This document shows positions 1 to 11,345 of a DNA stretch of 64,000 bases, one piece after another. The first letter of the stretch is position 1, and each line of letters begins with the position of its first letter. Location of the stretch: the NCBI RefSeq assembly GCF_048544455.1, contig NC_133538.1:148038922-148102921 (forward strand), read 5' to 3'. The notes beneath the pieces were generated by a model. The model saw only the letters and a program-made list of their open reading frames with translations, had not been told where the DNA came from and made no database searches. Origin of the DNA: Silene latifolia (taxonomy: Eukaryota > Streptophyta > Magnoliopsida > Caryophyllales > Caryophyllaceae). The position numbers and the translations under genes were made by a program.

Positions 1-1188
1 TGCATTAGAGTTGTATATATGTTAGTTGCATCATGGCATGTAGTTGCATGGTTAGAAAATTTTGTGAAAATGCCTATTTGGGAATCTTAACAAGTGTATA
101 TAAGGCCCTTGTAGATAATTTTTCTCCTTGAGACTTTGTTTGCTAGAATACCCTCAAGACACCCTAGGATGTGTCATACTAGTATCTTTTGACTCATGGA
201 CTAAGGCCTAGTCAAGAGTACCTTGTGATGTGATAACTCCTTGGCTACCGTTTATTCCAAGGTGACCTTTGAAGCCATGCAACCATTCTTACACTTCTAT
301 CATCATATTTTGTCAACAAAAAGGGAATTGGCACAAAAATCTCCAAATTGAGTTCAAGTACCAAAATGAAAATCAAATGTTTGCAAATTGCATTAAATAA
401 AAAAAGGAGCAAAAATAGACTCCTATGCTTTAATAAAAGCACCCTCGTTACAAATTAAGGTGACTTTGAAAAATGTTCAAAAATGCAATGTTTAAAAGAA
501 TTGCTAAGTATCAAAATGCCAAACATCAAAGAAATGACAAAAAGAAAGTGTTCTCAAATTTCAAAATTTCACAAGAAATTGGGCGGAAAACCAAATAAAA
601 AAGCAAACTACAAATGTGAAACTCATACACTCTTTATCCCTTTTTATCCATTGATCTTATTTGTTGCATGGTAGAGAGGGGACGACCCTTCTTCTTGTCT
701 AGGCAAGAGGGGGAATTCCGCGATCCTACAGTGTTTCTAACACCATAAGGAGCCTACTCTTGACAAAAGCAGTTAGCAATTGAGGATAAAAGTACCCTAG
801 TTTGACACAACTTGGAGGTGATTTGTTGGTATTCTCTTGGACTTAGTTACTTGGAGAATTGAAATCTATGATGGAGTGTGTCCTTGAATTGCTTCCTCCT
901 TAGATGATTTCTACCACTTAGATGAGGAAAGTGGCTATTCATTTTTGTAGATGCATCCATTACTTGCTTTTGTGTGCTTAATGCTTGGATGTGTCGCCAT
1001 TTTGGCAAGCCCCACCTTGTCTTGCAAGAAGGCATCCTACCTCATGGTTGTCTTGTTGTGAGTTGAAGGGACAGAGTGAGACCCGCTAATTATCTCACAT
1101 CGGTTATATTACTAGGATAGTTTGAATAAAGGTCTAGTTCTAGTCACCTCTTTACTCGGGACGAGTAAAGGTTCGGTTTGGGGATGTT
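1..1188 (+). other. 3' internal region of an Athila-type element (non-coding)
   Basis: This stretch lies upstream of a polypurine tract and an LTR, so it is the region between pol and the 3' LTR of a Ty3/gypsy element whose body is outside the window to the left. No ORF longer than about 80 codons reads like a protein, and I recognise no env-like domain. The assignment to Athila rests on the LTR that follows, which pairs with the LTR next to the Athila gag at the right end of the window. Confidence 0.7.
1174..1188 (+). promoter_or_regulatory. Polypurine tract of the Athila element
   Basis: The bases CGGTTTGGGGATGTT sit immediately before the LTR start TGATGTGACTC. This is the plus-strand primer site of LTR retrotransposons. 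It fixes both the orientation (plus) and the LTR start. Confidence 0.75.
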
Positions 1189-1689
1189 TGATGTGACTCT
1201 TAATTGCGCACATTTAGTCCCCTAATTGAACCCATTTTGCATACTAATATAGCATTTCATGACCATTTTATCCGTCAATTCCTTCCTATTTTGCTTTCCT
1301 ATTGCATTGTATATGTCTTGTAGGAAAGAAGATAATGAGGCGGAATTCCCGTCTCTTGTGCATATTGGGAAGGTTGTTGACGATCTTGGATGGACTAGTA
1401 TGAAGAGGAGACAAGAATGATGACCAAGGATGTAGGAATAAAGAGTATATAGAAGGATCATAGGCTAAAAAGCAAGGATGACGAGAAGGAAGCCGTTACA
1501 AGAAGAAATTGCTTGGAACAAAACCAAGAGTTGCTCCTTTGGCTCTGAAAGTATGCTAGATGAAACGACGTCGAAAAATCATGAGGTATAGGCTTTTGAA
1601 TAACTCCAATAGGAGTCCGGATGAGGAAATGACGTTCGTTTTACAATCCGAGCTCAAATAGACAAGCTGTCCGCCAATCCGTGCGTCCC

Positions 1690-1920
1690 GAGACTCAAGA
1701 CGAGTGTCCCCAGACCCAAGACGAGCGTCTTCCCTGCAAGACGAGCGGATAGTTAGACATTAAAAAAGAGAAGCACTCTGCCCAGTGATCCGAGCGTCTT
1801 GCTCCCAAGACGGGCGTCTCAGAACCCCATGAACCGAGCGTCTTGCTCCCAAGACGGGCGTCTCAGAACCCCATGATCCGGGCGTCCTGATGCCAATCCG
1901 AGCGGATTCCTTGGCAGAAC
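1690..1920 (+). repeat. GC-rich palindromic minisatellite in the Athila LTR
   Basis: A GC-rich patch in an AT-rich LTR. It contains two exact 44-bp units (1790-1833 and 1834-1877) and several copies of the inverted motif AGACG-NN-CGTCT (for example 1719-1730, 1808-1819, 1852-1863), along with GATCCGAGCGG-type half sites. The inverted Athila LTR at 59160-59300 has a diverged version with repeated GACGCCCG. Its role is unknown. Confidence 0.75.
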
Positions 1921-2628
1921 CAACCGTGCTTCAAACTGATCCGAGCGGATCGTGGTAGGACTAGCAATGTGATATGCGCATCTCCCTCGGGACTTGCAGT
2001 TCTCTATTCAACACTTAGCATTGTTATTTACTAATCTATCCTTGCTTAACCTAATGATGTACCACTATATATACTCCATTTTTAATAATCAATTGAATCA
2101 AGTTTCCTTAGATTAAACCAAGTTTTTAGATTAGATTAGGAGTAGATTAGAATAGATTATCCTTTAATCTTTCCACAAAATTACACATTAATCTTTCCTT
2201 AATTATTGTTCAAGTTTATTATTGAGTAATTCAAGTTTATTATTGGGTAATTGAAGATTATTGGGTTATTATTGGAGAATTGACAACTCTTCATCAATCA
2301 ATCAAGTTTTCTTCTATTATTCTTTGCTTTATTATTTGGAATCATCTTCATAGATATAATTCTCTTTATCCTTGTTTAATTATTCTTAATCACTTTCATT
2401 TATTCATCATATTTTGCTTTGTTAATATGATTCACAATCTTATTAGCGTGTTGAACTCGATCATGAGTGAGTAGTCTTATAGCTAGGATTAATGAGGAAT
2501 TAGGGGAAACAAACATGGGGAATGACTCATGCTTAATCTAATATGTTTTCATAATTTATTTGCTTGCTTGTTGTATTTTAACTTATGCACATGTTATGTT
2601 TGATGAAATGCGAGCCTATGAATCCTTG

Positions 2629-3996
2629 TGACATGCTAGTTGTATACCTATAAAAAATAACCAATTGGCTCTAACTAATATAGCTAGGGAAGTCGGGTCG
2701 ATCTCCACAGGGAGATGGGAAAATGTCAGCTTTAACTAAGTCTGTCACGATAACCAATTTGGGGGTTTGAATTTGTTTGTTGTAAACTAATAAGATTAAG
2801 GAAGAGGGAAAAGGCAAGAGAATAAGGATTAAGCAAATAAGGAGAAAATAGCTAAGACAGTCGGTTCACCATGATCATTCAGTCAAGCAAACTAGATCTC
2901 AGGTCAATGCAAGTATGGACTATGGGGCAGTGAATATCTCCTTCCGGTCTCAATTCGCCCTAAAGCACAAATAGCTTAGCTTCCGCCCTCACTACGGTGC
3001 CCTAATGTTCACTACGAGTCTCAGCCTTTCCAACCTTCCGGTCCAGGTCAAGGTTTACTATGATTAAATAACTAATTGCGTCGACTAAATTAGACAGAAA
3101 CAATTAAATGTAGCGATTACCAACATAAACAACACATTCATTAAACCTAAAATGTCTATTTACAATTCCTTCATAATCATGGGTCCCCTAGTCTTAGCAA
3201 AGGAAATTAGCTACGCATCATCATCGGATCAACAACAATCATACATAGACTAGAAGAATTAAACATGATAATAATAAGAGAGAAGGATTTGAATAAAGTA
3301 ATTGCAAATAAAGAAAAGGAATGAACAATAACAATCAAAGGATTAAGATTAAGAAAAGAGAATATAATACCGATTACAAGGTTCGATCCAAGGGAAGAGT
3401 ATGAGAGATTTAGAGAGAAGAAGAAAGGGAACAAGCAACGTAGTCTGTAGTGTGATTAAGTAGTCGAAAATCATACTACTTAACCTAATAGCAAAGCCTA
3501 ATTACAAAGCCCATACGAAATAAGGCAAGAAACACGGCTACAGAACAAAACCTCTCGATCGAGTAGAATAAAACCACCCGATCGAGAAACTAAGCAACAA
3601 TTCCTCTCGATCGAATGGAAAAATCGTTCGATCGAGAACTTCTTATAATGGCCTTCTCGATCGAGTATGAAAACAACTCGATCGAGTGAAACTCCAAGAG
3701 ATAAAGTATTCGATCGACTAAAAAGAGGTCGATCGAGCTATATTAGCGCATAAGGCACTTTGACACCTTCTGAAATCAGCTCACGCGTCTTCAAAGTGAT
3801 GGATTCCGAGCTCCATAAATGTATGCAAATGGGACGAGTTTAGGCTTGATTTATCTTCTTTCGGTCCGTACCTGCAATATACGCAAGACAAACCAAAGTA
3901 GACTATTCGGGGGTATTTGTAGCTAGATGCCACGTAAAATAGAACAGAAATGCGTGTAAAAATGAGGTAAAAATCCTATATAAAATACACGCATCA
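2629..3996 (-). mobile_element. Solo LTR, same superfamily as the element at 27736-33826
   Basis: The 1368-bp unit starts TGACATGCTAG, ends ACACGCATCA, and is flanked by the 5-bp TSD CCTTG (2624-2628 and 3997-4001). It has no internal region, so it is a solo LTR left by LTR-LTR recombination. Blocks such as GGTCGATCTCCACAGGGAG and TATATAAAATxCACGCATCA match the LTRs at 27736-29230 and 32331-33826, and by that match it reads on the minus strand. It carries TCGATCGA palindromes at 3554-3740. It inserted into the older Athila LTR. Confidence 0.9.
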
Positions 3997-4507
3997 CCTT
4001 GCATTTTTTGATCCATCACCTATCTATTCAATGAGGCTTGTAAGCTTATAAACCAACTCAAACGTCATTAGACCATGCATAATGTTGAATAGGAAGGATT
4101 AAGTCGACTTGTAGGTGTTGTACAATCTAATCGATTCGACTCCGGGACCCAAACCTTCTTAGGGATTGTAAGCTTATACACCAACTCCATCCCATCACAA
4201 CAATAAGTGCTTGCATATAATTGAGAACATGTTTGTATGATTAACTTCTATGAATCCCTTATGAACCCATGATATCCTAGCACTTTTAGTCATTTGTTTA
4301 CATCCTTCATTTTGTTGCTTGTTTACTTTCCATTGCTTTTATTAGATTAGAATCATCAACTCATTATAATTGTGATAACCCCAAGCACAACTACAATTAT
4401 ATTGAACAATTTGAGTACCCCCGTCCCATGGATCGACCCCAACTTGCTTGCTATGCTAGTAGTTGGGTATAAATGTGTTCGATGGCGGACAACGACCCGC
4501 TCCATCA

Positions 4508-5572
4508 CATAGGTCTGGCTATCTTGGAAAAGTCTTTCACAAACCGACGGTAGTACCCTGCCAAACCCAAGAAACTCCTGATCTCTGCCACATTTTTTGG
4601 TGCTTCCCACCGAGTGACTGCCTCTATCTTTGCCGGATCCACACCTACACCCTTCTTTGAAATCACATGCCCCAGAAAGGCAACCTCCTCGAGCTAGAAC
4701 TCACACTTAGACAACTTTGCATATAGCTGATTGTCACGCAAAGTCTGCAACACTAACCTCAAATGCTCATCATGCTCCTCCTTAGTCTTAGAATAGACTA
4801 AGATATCGTCGATAAAGACCACCACGAACTGATCCAGAAACTGACTGAAGACCCGGTTCATCGAATCCATAAACACTGCAGGTGCATTAGATAAACCAAA
4901 CGCCATCACAACATACTCATAATGACCATACCTCGATGTAAACGCTATCTTTGGTATGTCCTCATCCCGAATCTTCACCTAATGGTAACCCGACCTCAAA
5001 TAAATCTTAGAAAAGACCCCTGCCCCGTTCTACTGATCAAACAAATCATCTATACTTGGCAAAGGATACTTGTTCTTTACTATAACCTTGTTCAGCTCTC
5101 TGTAATCGATGCAAAGCCTCAAACTCCCATCTTTCTTTTTCACAAACAGAACTGGTGCTCCCCACGGTGATACACTAGGTCTAATGTATTCCCTATCAAT
5201 CAAATCATCCAGCTTTTTCTTCAGCTTTTCCAACTCCTTAGGACCCATGTGGTACGGGGCCTTAGAGATTGGTCCCGTCCCTGGTTTCAACTCCACGCTG
5301 AAATCTATCTCCCTCTTCGGTGGTAAACCTAGTGTCTCCTCTAGAAAGATATCTGGAAACTCTCTCACCACCGATATCTGATCAAATGTCGAACTCACCA
5401 TACTATGGTCTCTCACATGGCATAAGATCAACGGATACCCCTTCCTCAGATAAGACTTCAATGTCACTGCTGCAATCAAATTGACTTTTGGTTTGAGAAC
5501 AAACCCACGATAAGACACACTAACTCCCTTAGGACCTCTCAAGAGACTCTCTTTTGGTGATAGTCTATTCAA
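4508..5572 (-). pseudogene. Ty3/gypsy (Tekay-like) reverse transcriptase, broken and cut off
   Basis: Reverse transcriptase part of a gypsy pol, read from 5572 down to 4508. It shows the post-protease linker, [20 protein letters not shown], the [19 protein letters not shown] block and the catalytic [11 protein letters not shown] motif. It ends at [12 protein letters not shown], where the Athila LTR begins, so RNase H, integrase and 3' LTR are absent from the window. Stops interrupt the frame after LFDQ, in YH-VKI and after KCEF, and a usually conserved D of KIDLRSGYH is Y. The start is frameshifted relative to the protease upstream. The intact homologue is the RT at 53330-54617. Non-functional. 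Confidence 0.9.
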
Positions 5573-5901
5573 GCTTTGTACTTACCCAACCAGTCCATAC
5601 CAACTATCATCTCAAAACCATCCAAACGAAACTCTAACAAGTCCACTGGTAGGTCAACCTGCCCAACTATCATAGATACACCCTTATACAACCTCCCACA
5701 AGATACAGACTCGCCCGACGGTATAAAGACTTCCTCTTTTACAGACTCAAACTCTCTCAAACCCAAAATCTTAGTATGACTCGATGATACAAAATATTTT
5801 GACGCCCCCGAATTAAACAGAACAAAGGTAAAGACTCCATTAATAAGAAAAGTATCCGTGATTACGTAAGCATCATCCTCAGCTGCTTTCTTCTCCTTCA
5901 T
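5569..5901 (-). pseudogene. Ty3/gypsy aspartic protease (inactive)
   Basis: Retropepsin domain between gag and RT in the same frame as gag. The active-site triad region reads FVLFNSGAS, whereas the sister copy at 52928-53330 has FVLFDSGAS, so the catalytic aspartate is changed to asparagine. The downstream block [16 protein letters not shown], typical of gypsy proteases, is kept and is followed by a stop. The enzyme would cleave the Gag-Pol polyprotein in the virus-like particle; this copy cannot. Confidence 0.9.
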
Positions 5902-7075
5902 GAACAGCTTACCACTGGTCTTCTGTCCACCTCCCTGGACAGTACTAGCAGAAGTAGACGGCTTAGCAGCCGATCCTTGATTGTTGTTCGTCGCTGGTCT
6001 CTGATATGAATTACCGCCATTGCGGTTAGCCCCACCGTTGTTGTTGTTGTTGTTCTGACCACCCTGATTATTCCATGATCCAGCCGGCCTGTTACTAGCA
6101 TAGCTCTGAGATGGACCCTGAGAGAAACTCCCCTACGATGGTCTCTGAAAACCCCTGCCCACAGCACTAGTACACTCATGTCTCTTGTGGCCCACACCGC
6201 CACAATTAAATCAAGATAAACCCCAGCTGCTACTACCACCACCACGGCCACGCCCATAAGAAGCTCCACCACTGAACCCCGACCCCGAAGAGTAAGCTCT
6301 CACCTGGTTATGGCCGCCCCTCTTGTAACAAGACTGACCACCACCCTCACTCTCAGCCTTCCTCTTCTCAGAAGCTCTCTTCCTATTCTTCTTAGCCATC
6401 TCTACCAACCTCTCAGCTCTCCCGGCACGCTCATATACCTCCTTAACATCAGTAAGGACTCCTACCAGCATCTTCTCCATAATCTTGGGTGTCAAACCTT
6501 TCTCAAACCTCAACGCCAAGTTCTCCTGATTCAGCCCCATATCCTCTGCATACCTAGACTTCTCGTTGAACTTGTGATAATACTCAGCTACTGTCATATC
6601 AGAAGTCATTTTAAAGTCATCAAACTCCTCTCTCAACTTACTACGCACATGCTCCGGCAGAAACTCACGTCGCATAGCCCTCTTAAACTCACCCCAAGGT
6701 ATAACAGACATCCCCTATTTCACATATAGGTCCAAATCACTCTCTCTAACCTTATCCCACCACTCTCCAGCTGCATCCCTCAAGTAGAATGCAGCTTGTT
6801 CCACTCTAAAATCCTCAGGGCAATGAACCACATTAAGTATATTTTCCATCTCTTTGTGCCAATTATCAAGCAAGCGCACCTGTGCCCATGTACTCTTTTG
6901 GGTTAAACCTTGCAATTTTTATACTCATCTTGGCAAAATCCACACCCGCCTCTTTGTCTTTCCCGAACTTCTTTAGAGCATCAGTGAGAGCATCTTGGTG
7001 CTCTAGCATCTTAACTATCTCATCGATACTCATGTTCTCAGCCCTAGCATACAGTGCATTCCTCTTTGGTGGCAT
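5902..7075 (-). pseudogene. Ty3/gypsy gag (capsid and nucleocapsid), broken
   Basis: The start is the ATG at 7075-7073, giving MPPKRNALYARAE as in the sister copy at 51767. The capsid region (VEQAAFYLRDAAGEWWDKV, SKLREEFDDFKMT, EYYHKFNEKSRYAEDMG) is the Retrotrans_gag family. A frameshift near 6890, a stop at about 6715 and a stop at 6211 break it. The last one replaces the first cysteine of the CX2CX4HX4C knuckle (FNCGGVGHKRHEC remains). A Gly/Ser/Asn-rich tail leads to the protease. Gag would package element RNA; this copy is dead. Confidence 0.9.
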
Positions 7076-7164
7076 CTTGAAACTATATAAGAGGAAAGGT
7101 AAACATAAACACACACCCCATATCTCAAACAAGTATATGACCTGTCCAGAACCTACTCCATAGA

Positions 7165-7460
7165 GTAACACAACCCACTTGATCGAGTTGAGACCACTCG
7201 ATTGAGTTGCCCACTTACTTGATCGAGTGCCTCGACTCTAGCACCTGACCAGAATGCATCCAAAACCCCACTCGATCGAGCCACATACTTACTCGATCAA
7301 GCTGACCCCACTCGATCGAGTGCCCCTACCTACTCGATCGAGTGCCCAAAAACATTACACTGTCCAGAAACGAAAAACACCCCACTCGATCGAGTCACAC
7401 CCACTCGATCGAGTCACTCATCTACTCGATCCAGTGCCCCCCACTCGATCGAGTCATGCT
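7165..7460 (-). repeat. TCGATCGA palindrome array in gypsy leader
   Basis: At least five exact ACTCGATCGAGT palindromes plus several one-mismatch versions lie within about 290 bp of the untranslated leader between the primer-binding site and gag. The same position in the sister element (51424-51690) holds a comparable array. Confidence 0.9.
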
Positions 7461-7929
7461 AACTCGTATACCACCCACATGCTTTTTTTTCAACACTTTC
7501 CCAACCAACAACTATACGTATATATATATAAAGCAATAAACATACGAGTATACGTAAAAAACAACACCCTATTTCACATGTTTCTAACAAGCCACGTTAT
7601 AAATCATTCATCATGCAAATTCCGTCATTCAATCAACATACATACCCATATTTCTTATCACCTTTCACCACAACATCCTCCATCCTCCACATGCATTCAT
7701 TCACCAATTCACACAACACCTTGCTATATAGATATGTAACATACGAGATAAATACATAACGATCCCGAGACACACCTCATAGTGACCGGTTCAAAGTTGT
7801 AGGGCAAGATCGCGACTTTAGGACGTCTCCCAAGTCTTTGCATTAGCTCCTAACAACTCCTACCCGGGTTCATTTTATTTTGACTCCCTAAGTTCATTGG
7901 GTTCATTAGTTATAGGTTCCAAAATCGTC
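7461..7929 (-). other. Gypsy 5' leader between primer-binding site and palindrome array
   Basis: Non-coding. It includes the block near 7780-7870 (GTGACCGGTTCAAAG, GACGTCTCCCAAG, CTTTGCATTAGCTCC) that recurs next to the LTRs at 49470-49523, 50945-51100 (plus strand) and 56616-56732, so it belongs to the element and not to host DNA. Confidence 0.75.
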
Positions 7930-7941
7930 GCTCTGATACCA
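7930..7941 (-). promoter_or_regulatory. Primer-binding site (initiator Met-tRNA type)
   Basis: On the minus strand this reads TGGTATCAGAGC, the complement of the 3' end of initiator methionine tRNA, 3 bp inside the LTR that starts at 7945. It shows that the LTR is the 5' LTR of a minus-strand element. Confidence 0.9.
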
Positions 7942-7944
7942 CTT

Positions 7945-9078
7945 TGTAACACCCCCATACCCCAAGTGCCTTACCAGGACCACTTAATGTATGGAAGAGC
8001 TACCATCTCGGTTACCCGAGGCAATGTATATCAAATAGACAATAAAGAAACGTACTTAAATAAATAAGTTTAAAGTGATACAAGTCAAAAACCCAAAACT
8101 GATAAAAGCAAATACAAATGTTTCTCAAAACTGTTAAACCAAATGAAATAAACTAAGTTCATGACACAGCGGAAGACTCTAGTGACTCATGTGATGACTC
8201 CATCCCAGCTATCCCTCGCGCAAACCATATCGTACCTGCTTAATAACTACTCACCATCCCCGAATGGATCACCAAAGTTTTTAAAACAATTAAACGGGGT
8301 CAGTATTGATTACACAAACGATACAACAAAAGCAATACAACAATCCAATCTAACCAAACCAATCTCCATCAAATCACCACACACCTGACTACACACTAAA
8401 GTGTGTAGTCCTGCCAGAATACTCATCGCAACAAGTATTCCACACCACCAGTGGGGGACCGCAGCCGTTTCCACCTAAGCCCCGTTCATCTCATCCGAGC
8501 GATAAACCCAAGTTCCTAAATGTGCACATCCCTTCTGTGGCGGGTTTGTATAGGCGAATCAAGGGCGTGAAGCCACTCCCACAAGTGACTCCACTCAGCC
8601 GAGGACGCACCTCGCAAACCACAGACAATTATACAACAACCACATTATACTATCAACAATCACCAACTCCAAATCCAATGCCGATATTATATACAACAAC
8701 AACAATCAATTATCAACAATGCCATGTAAACAATACTGAGTAGGGAAACCCTACCTGGAATAGCTATCACACGACCGTCACAGCAGTTAATCAATACCGT
8801 TCCTCTACGAATCCTCCTTCTATAACACATATGCATACAATTACCACCTAATCAATACAATCCTCCCAAATCTACCCAATTAGGGTTTTAAACAAACTTA
8901 ACAAATCATTATAAAAATTATACAAGAAGCTTACCCTCGACACGACGATCACAACGGTGTAAAGAAAAAGATAATCCGATGATCCTAGCCTTGGGATTTG
9001 TTAACAACGCGAAGACAACGAACTACATAACTCCTCTTTTTCTTTGAAAGGTTTTAGAAAGGTTAATGTTCTCCATTC
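7945..9078 (-). repeat. Gypsy 5' LTR, truncated
   Basis: On the plus strand it begins TGTAACACCCCCATAC. It aligns with the LTRs at 39942, 41441 and 56733 (minus) and 49524 and 55197 (plus) through the CTACCATCTCGG, GGATCACCA, GTGGGGGACCGCAGCCG and ACCCTCGACRC blocks. Family members are about 1.35-1.42 kb and end TATTACA. Here the match fades near 9065-9080, before the TCGATCGA cluster, so about 300 bp is missing or replaced. The right boundary is approximate. Confidence 0.8.
8387..8410. promoter_or_regulatory. Perfect hairpin inside the gypsy LTR
   Basis: An 11-bp inverted repeat (GACTACACACT / AGTGTGTAGTC) has only two bases between its arms. The sister LTRs carry the same hairpin with a 9-bp stem at 50447-50466 and 56132-56151, but it is missing from the LTR at 39942. 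It may act in RNA folding or 3' end formation; that is inference. Confidence 0.7.
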
Positions 9079-9360
9079 TGCAGTAATCAATTACTACACT
9101 TTCAATATAAGACACACAAGGAAATGGAAAATAAAAAAAGCCATATTTTTTAAACCAAAATTCTGCTCTTGACGAAACCCTAAACCATAAATGCAAAATT
9201 AAATCTGAACACTATACATTATGCAATAATCAACTACCACACTCAAATTATAACATAGAAAAGGTAATGGAAAATGCAATTTGATGTTTATGAAACTCTA
9301 AACCGTAATTGTAAAAGTAAAACTATAGTCTGTTTTAAATATAAACAAAATGTTCACCAA
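9074..9360. repeat. Degenerate 143-bp tandem duplication
   Basis: Two diverged copies start at 9074 (CATTCTGCAGTAATCAA) and 9217 (CATTATGCAATAATCAA) and stay parallel through an AAACCCTAAACC-like block. AT-rich and non-coding. Confidence 0.6.
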
Positions 9361-9929
9361 ATAGATCAAAAATCACAGGCAAAAATATCAAAAAAAAATA
9401 CATATTAATACCCATCATATTGAAGCAACAAACACATTTACGGTTTTGAAAGACCGTCGGAGATGATTACATACCTGAAAATTGAGCAGAAAGAGAGCAC
9501 TGTCGAAGGGATGAAGATGTGAGTGAAAAGAGTAGCGTTGTGGAGGTTTTGATGGGACATTAGATGAAGATGAACATGGGAGGTGAAGGGTTTGTTGAGG
9601 GTTTTGAATGGGAAGTGTGTGAATGACGATTTGAGGGAGTATATTTTTGAGGGAGTATATTGTATTCATAGTTGGCAGCATTGTTGGCATAAGTTGCCAA
9701 GTCAGATGCTAAGTCACTGCCCAGTAAGACGCTTAGTTGGCAAAAAGCGTGCCAACTTGGCACTTAACGTCTAAAATAGATGGTGTGAGGGAGTTTAGCT
9801 ACAGATGGGTCCAACTAATTAAGCTTAAGGGCACAGTAAATAAGTTGCCCATACGAAGGGGTACAGATGGGAAAAGTGAAAACTACGAGGGCACAAATGG
9901 GAAAAACCCTACATAATATTAAGGTACTC
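9361..9929. other. Unassigned non-coding stretch
   Basis: Short overlapping ORFs on both strands look like chance. The segment 9680-9900 has repeated wording (GTTGGCA, AACTTGGCAC, GGGCACA, AGATGGGAAAA) that looks like a diverged repeat. I recognise no domain and no clear ends. Confidence 0.4.
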
Positions 9930-11345
9930 TATACAAAGGTATTTAACATTATTTTTCTTGCCTAAGTACCTAAAATCTATATTTCGTTTGTTAACAAATA
10001 TCAACTGACGGATTTCTTGAAAAAAGTCAAGATTCCGACTCGACATGACAAAAAAAACATGATTTTTTAAATTAAAATCCTATAATTACAATTAGCAAGC
10101 ATTTTACATATATCATTTACTACCAAATTTAACTTTACCCTTTCGATATTTATTACTTCTTTCATCTCCTTCGTCACCATTCTTTCCATCACCCACGTTT
10201 ATTACGTTTTCTACCACCCCCATTATTATCCTGAAGAAAGGGGCGTTATGATAAGGCAAATGTAGAGTTGAAGAGAATAAAATGGAACGTGGCCAACTAG
10301 GTGATTAACATGGGAGGACATAAGGTGAATGAGGTGAAAGATGGAGTGGAGAGAGAGAATGTGGTGAGGTTGGGAGTTGATATATAAGGTGGCATAGTTG
10401 GAGAAGAGGAAAAATCTTATCTATATTAATACAAAAGACAATACTCAATCTTCAGCGCGCCACGTCATTAATGCAGTTTTTTTTTTTCCTTTTTTTTGGA
10501 AATTCATGTTATGGTGGGACCCGTGAGTGTGCAATGTATTTATTTCTTCACATTTTCGCCTTTTCATACATGCGATAAATTCCGTCTTACAACAAATTCT
10601 ATGAAATAATATTATGAAAAAATTGTATGAATTAATATTATGAAATACTTTTATACATTTCGTGTAAATAAAATTAATAATATATACGCAGAATGAATTA
10701 CAAATGCGAGTAAATGAAATTGAATTACATAATTTTTAAAACAAAATTACATAATAATAAAATTACATAAATTCAAGAAGAAATAACATTTATAGACGGG
10801 ATCGAACATAAAACGCAAATGAATTACATACATATGTTAAAGTTGATTATACTAGATTATATTTCTTTTATCCGGGTGTAAAGTTTTTTATGTATGCAAT
10901 TTTTATTTACAAGAGTAGATTACGTTATTTCCTTATAAACCAGTGTATGTGAACACGTGTTTTTAACAAATTTAAACATAAATTATGTAGATCGTAGATT
11001 TAGACCAACTAGATAAGTACAATAGAAATGCAAAAACAAATATACATAAAAAAACATTAATATTGACCCAAATACATACCCGTGCAATTTTGCACGGGTT
11101 TAAAACTAGTAGTTAGATTATGTGATTATTCTATTTTACATAAAGGGACTAAGGAGAGAATAAATAAATCACATTTTTCAGTCAAGACAAACTTCAAAGT
11201 CAACTTTTTTTTACGGAAAACGTTAATTGGTACTTGTTAACAAATGACATATAAACTTTTAGGTACTCTTGAGCAAAAAAAAAATAATGATAGGTACCTG
11301 CGTGCAAAGTGACCTAAATGTTAGGTACTTTTTGTCAAAAAAACT
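9930..11345. mobile_element. Inverted-repeat (MITE- or MULE-like) element carrying a Helitron
   Basis: Sequence around 9945-10080 matches the reverse complement of about 11135-11290, with shared blocks such as AAGTACCTAAAA..TATA, GTTTGTTAACAA and a run of A before GT(C/T)(A/G)A. This gives imperfect terminal or subterminal arms of about 130-200 bp. Without the Helitron at 10415-11109 the element would be about 720 bp and non-coding. I could not fix exact ends or a TSD, so the family is open. Confidence 0.5.
10415..11109 (+). mobile_element. Small non-autonomous Helitron
   Basis: The 3' end shows the classic Helitron signal: a 10-bp stem hairpin (ACCCGTGCAA / TTGCACGGGT, 11078-11099), then CTAG at 11106-11109, followed by T. 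The 5' end begins with TC after an A (10414), followed by TATCTATATTAATAC and a nearby CGCCACGTC as in many plant Helitrons. An alternative TC start is 10420. No Rep/helicase is encoded. Helitrons insert between A and T without a TSD, as seen here. Confidence 0.7.

Larger units (their letters stand above)
1189..4507 (+). repeat. Athila 3' LTR, interrupted by a solo LTR
   Basis: It starts TGATGTGACTC after a polypurine tract and ends CTCCATCA, giving the usual TG...CA ends. Without the inserted solo LTR (2629-3996) and one TSD copy it is about 1.95 kb. The start, middle and end match the inverted copy at 58261-59627 and the LTR end at 59641-60602, which adjoins an Athila primer-binding site and gag. 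The last base is directly next to RT sequence of a minus-strand gypsy element, so the Athila element inserted there. The first 5 bases after it (CATAG) should be its TSD; the partner would be left of the window. Confidence 0.8.

Noticed and set aside
4356-4660. ORFs spanning the Athila LTR end and gypsy joint
   Set aside because: They cross an insertion joint and are chance frames of non-coding LTR.
6310-6729. 139-codon plus-strand ORF
   Set aside because: It is antisense to the minus-strand gag, which has clear capsid motifs.
9415-9774. Three overlapping short ORFs as a host gene
   Set aside because: They overlap on opposite strands, have no motif and lie next to repeats.
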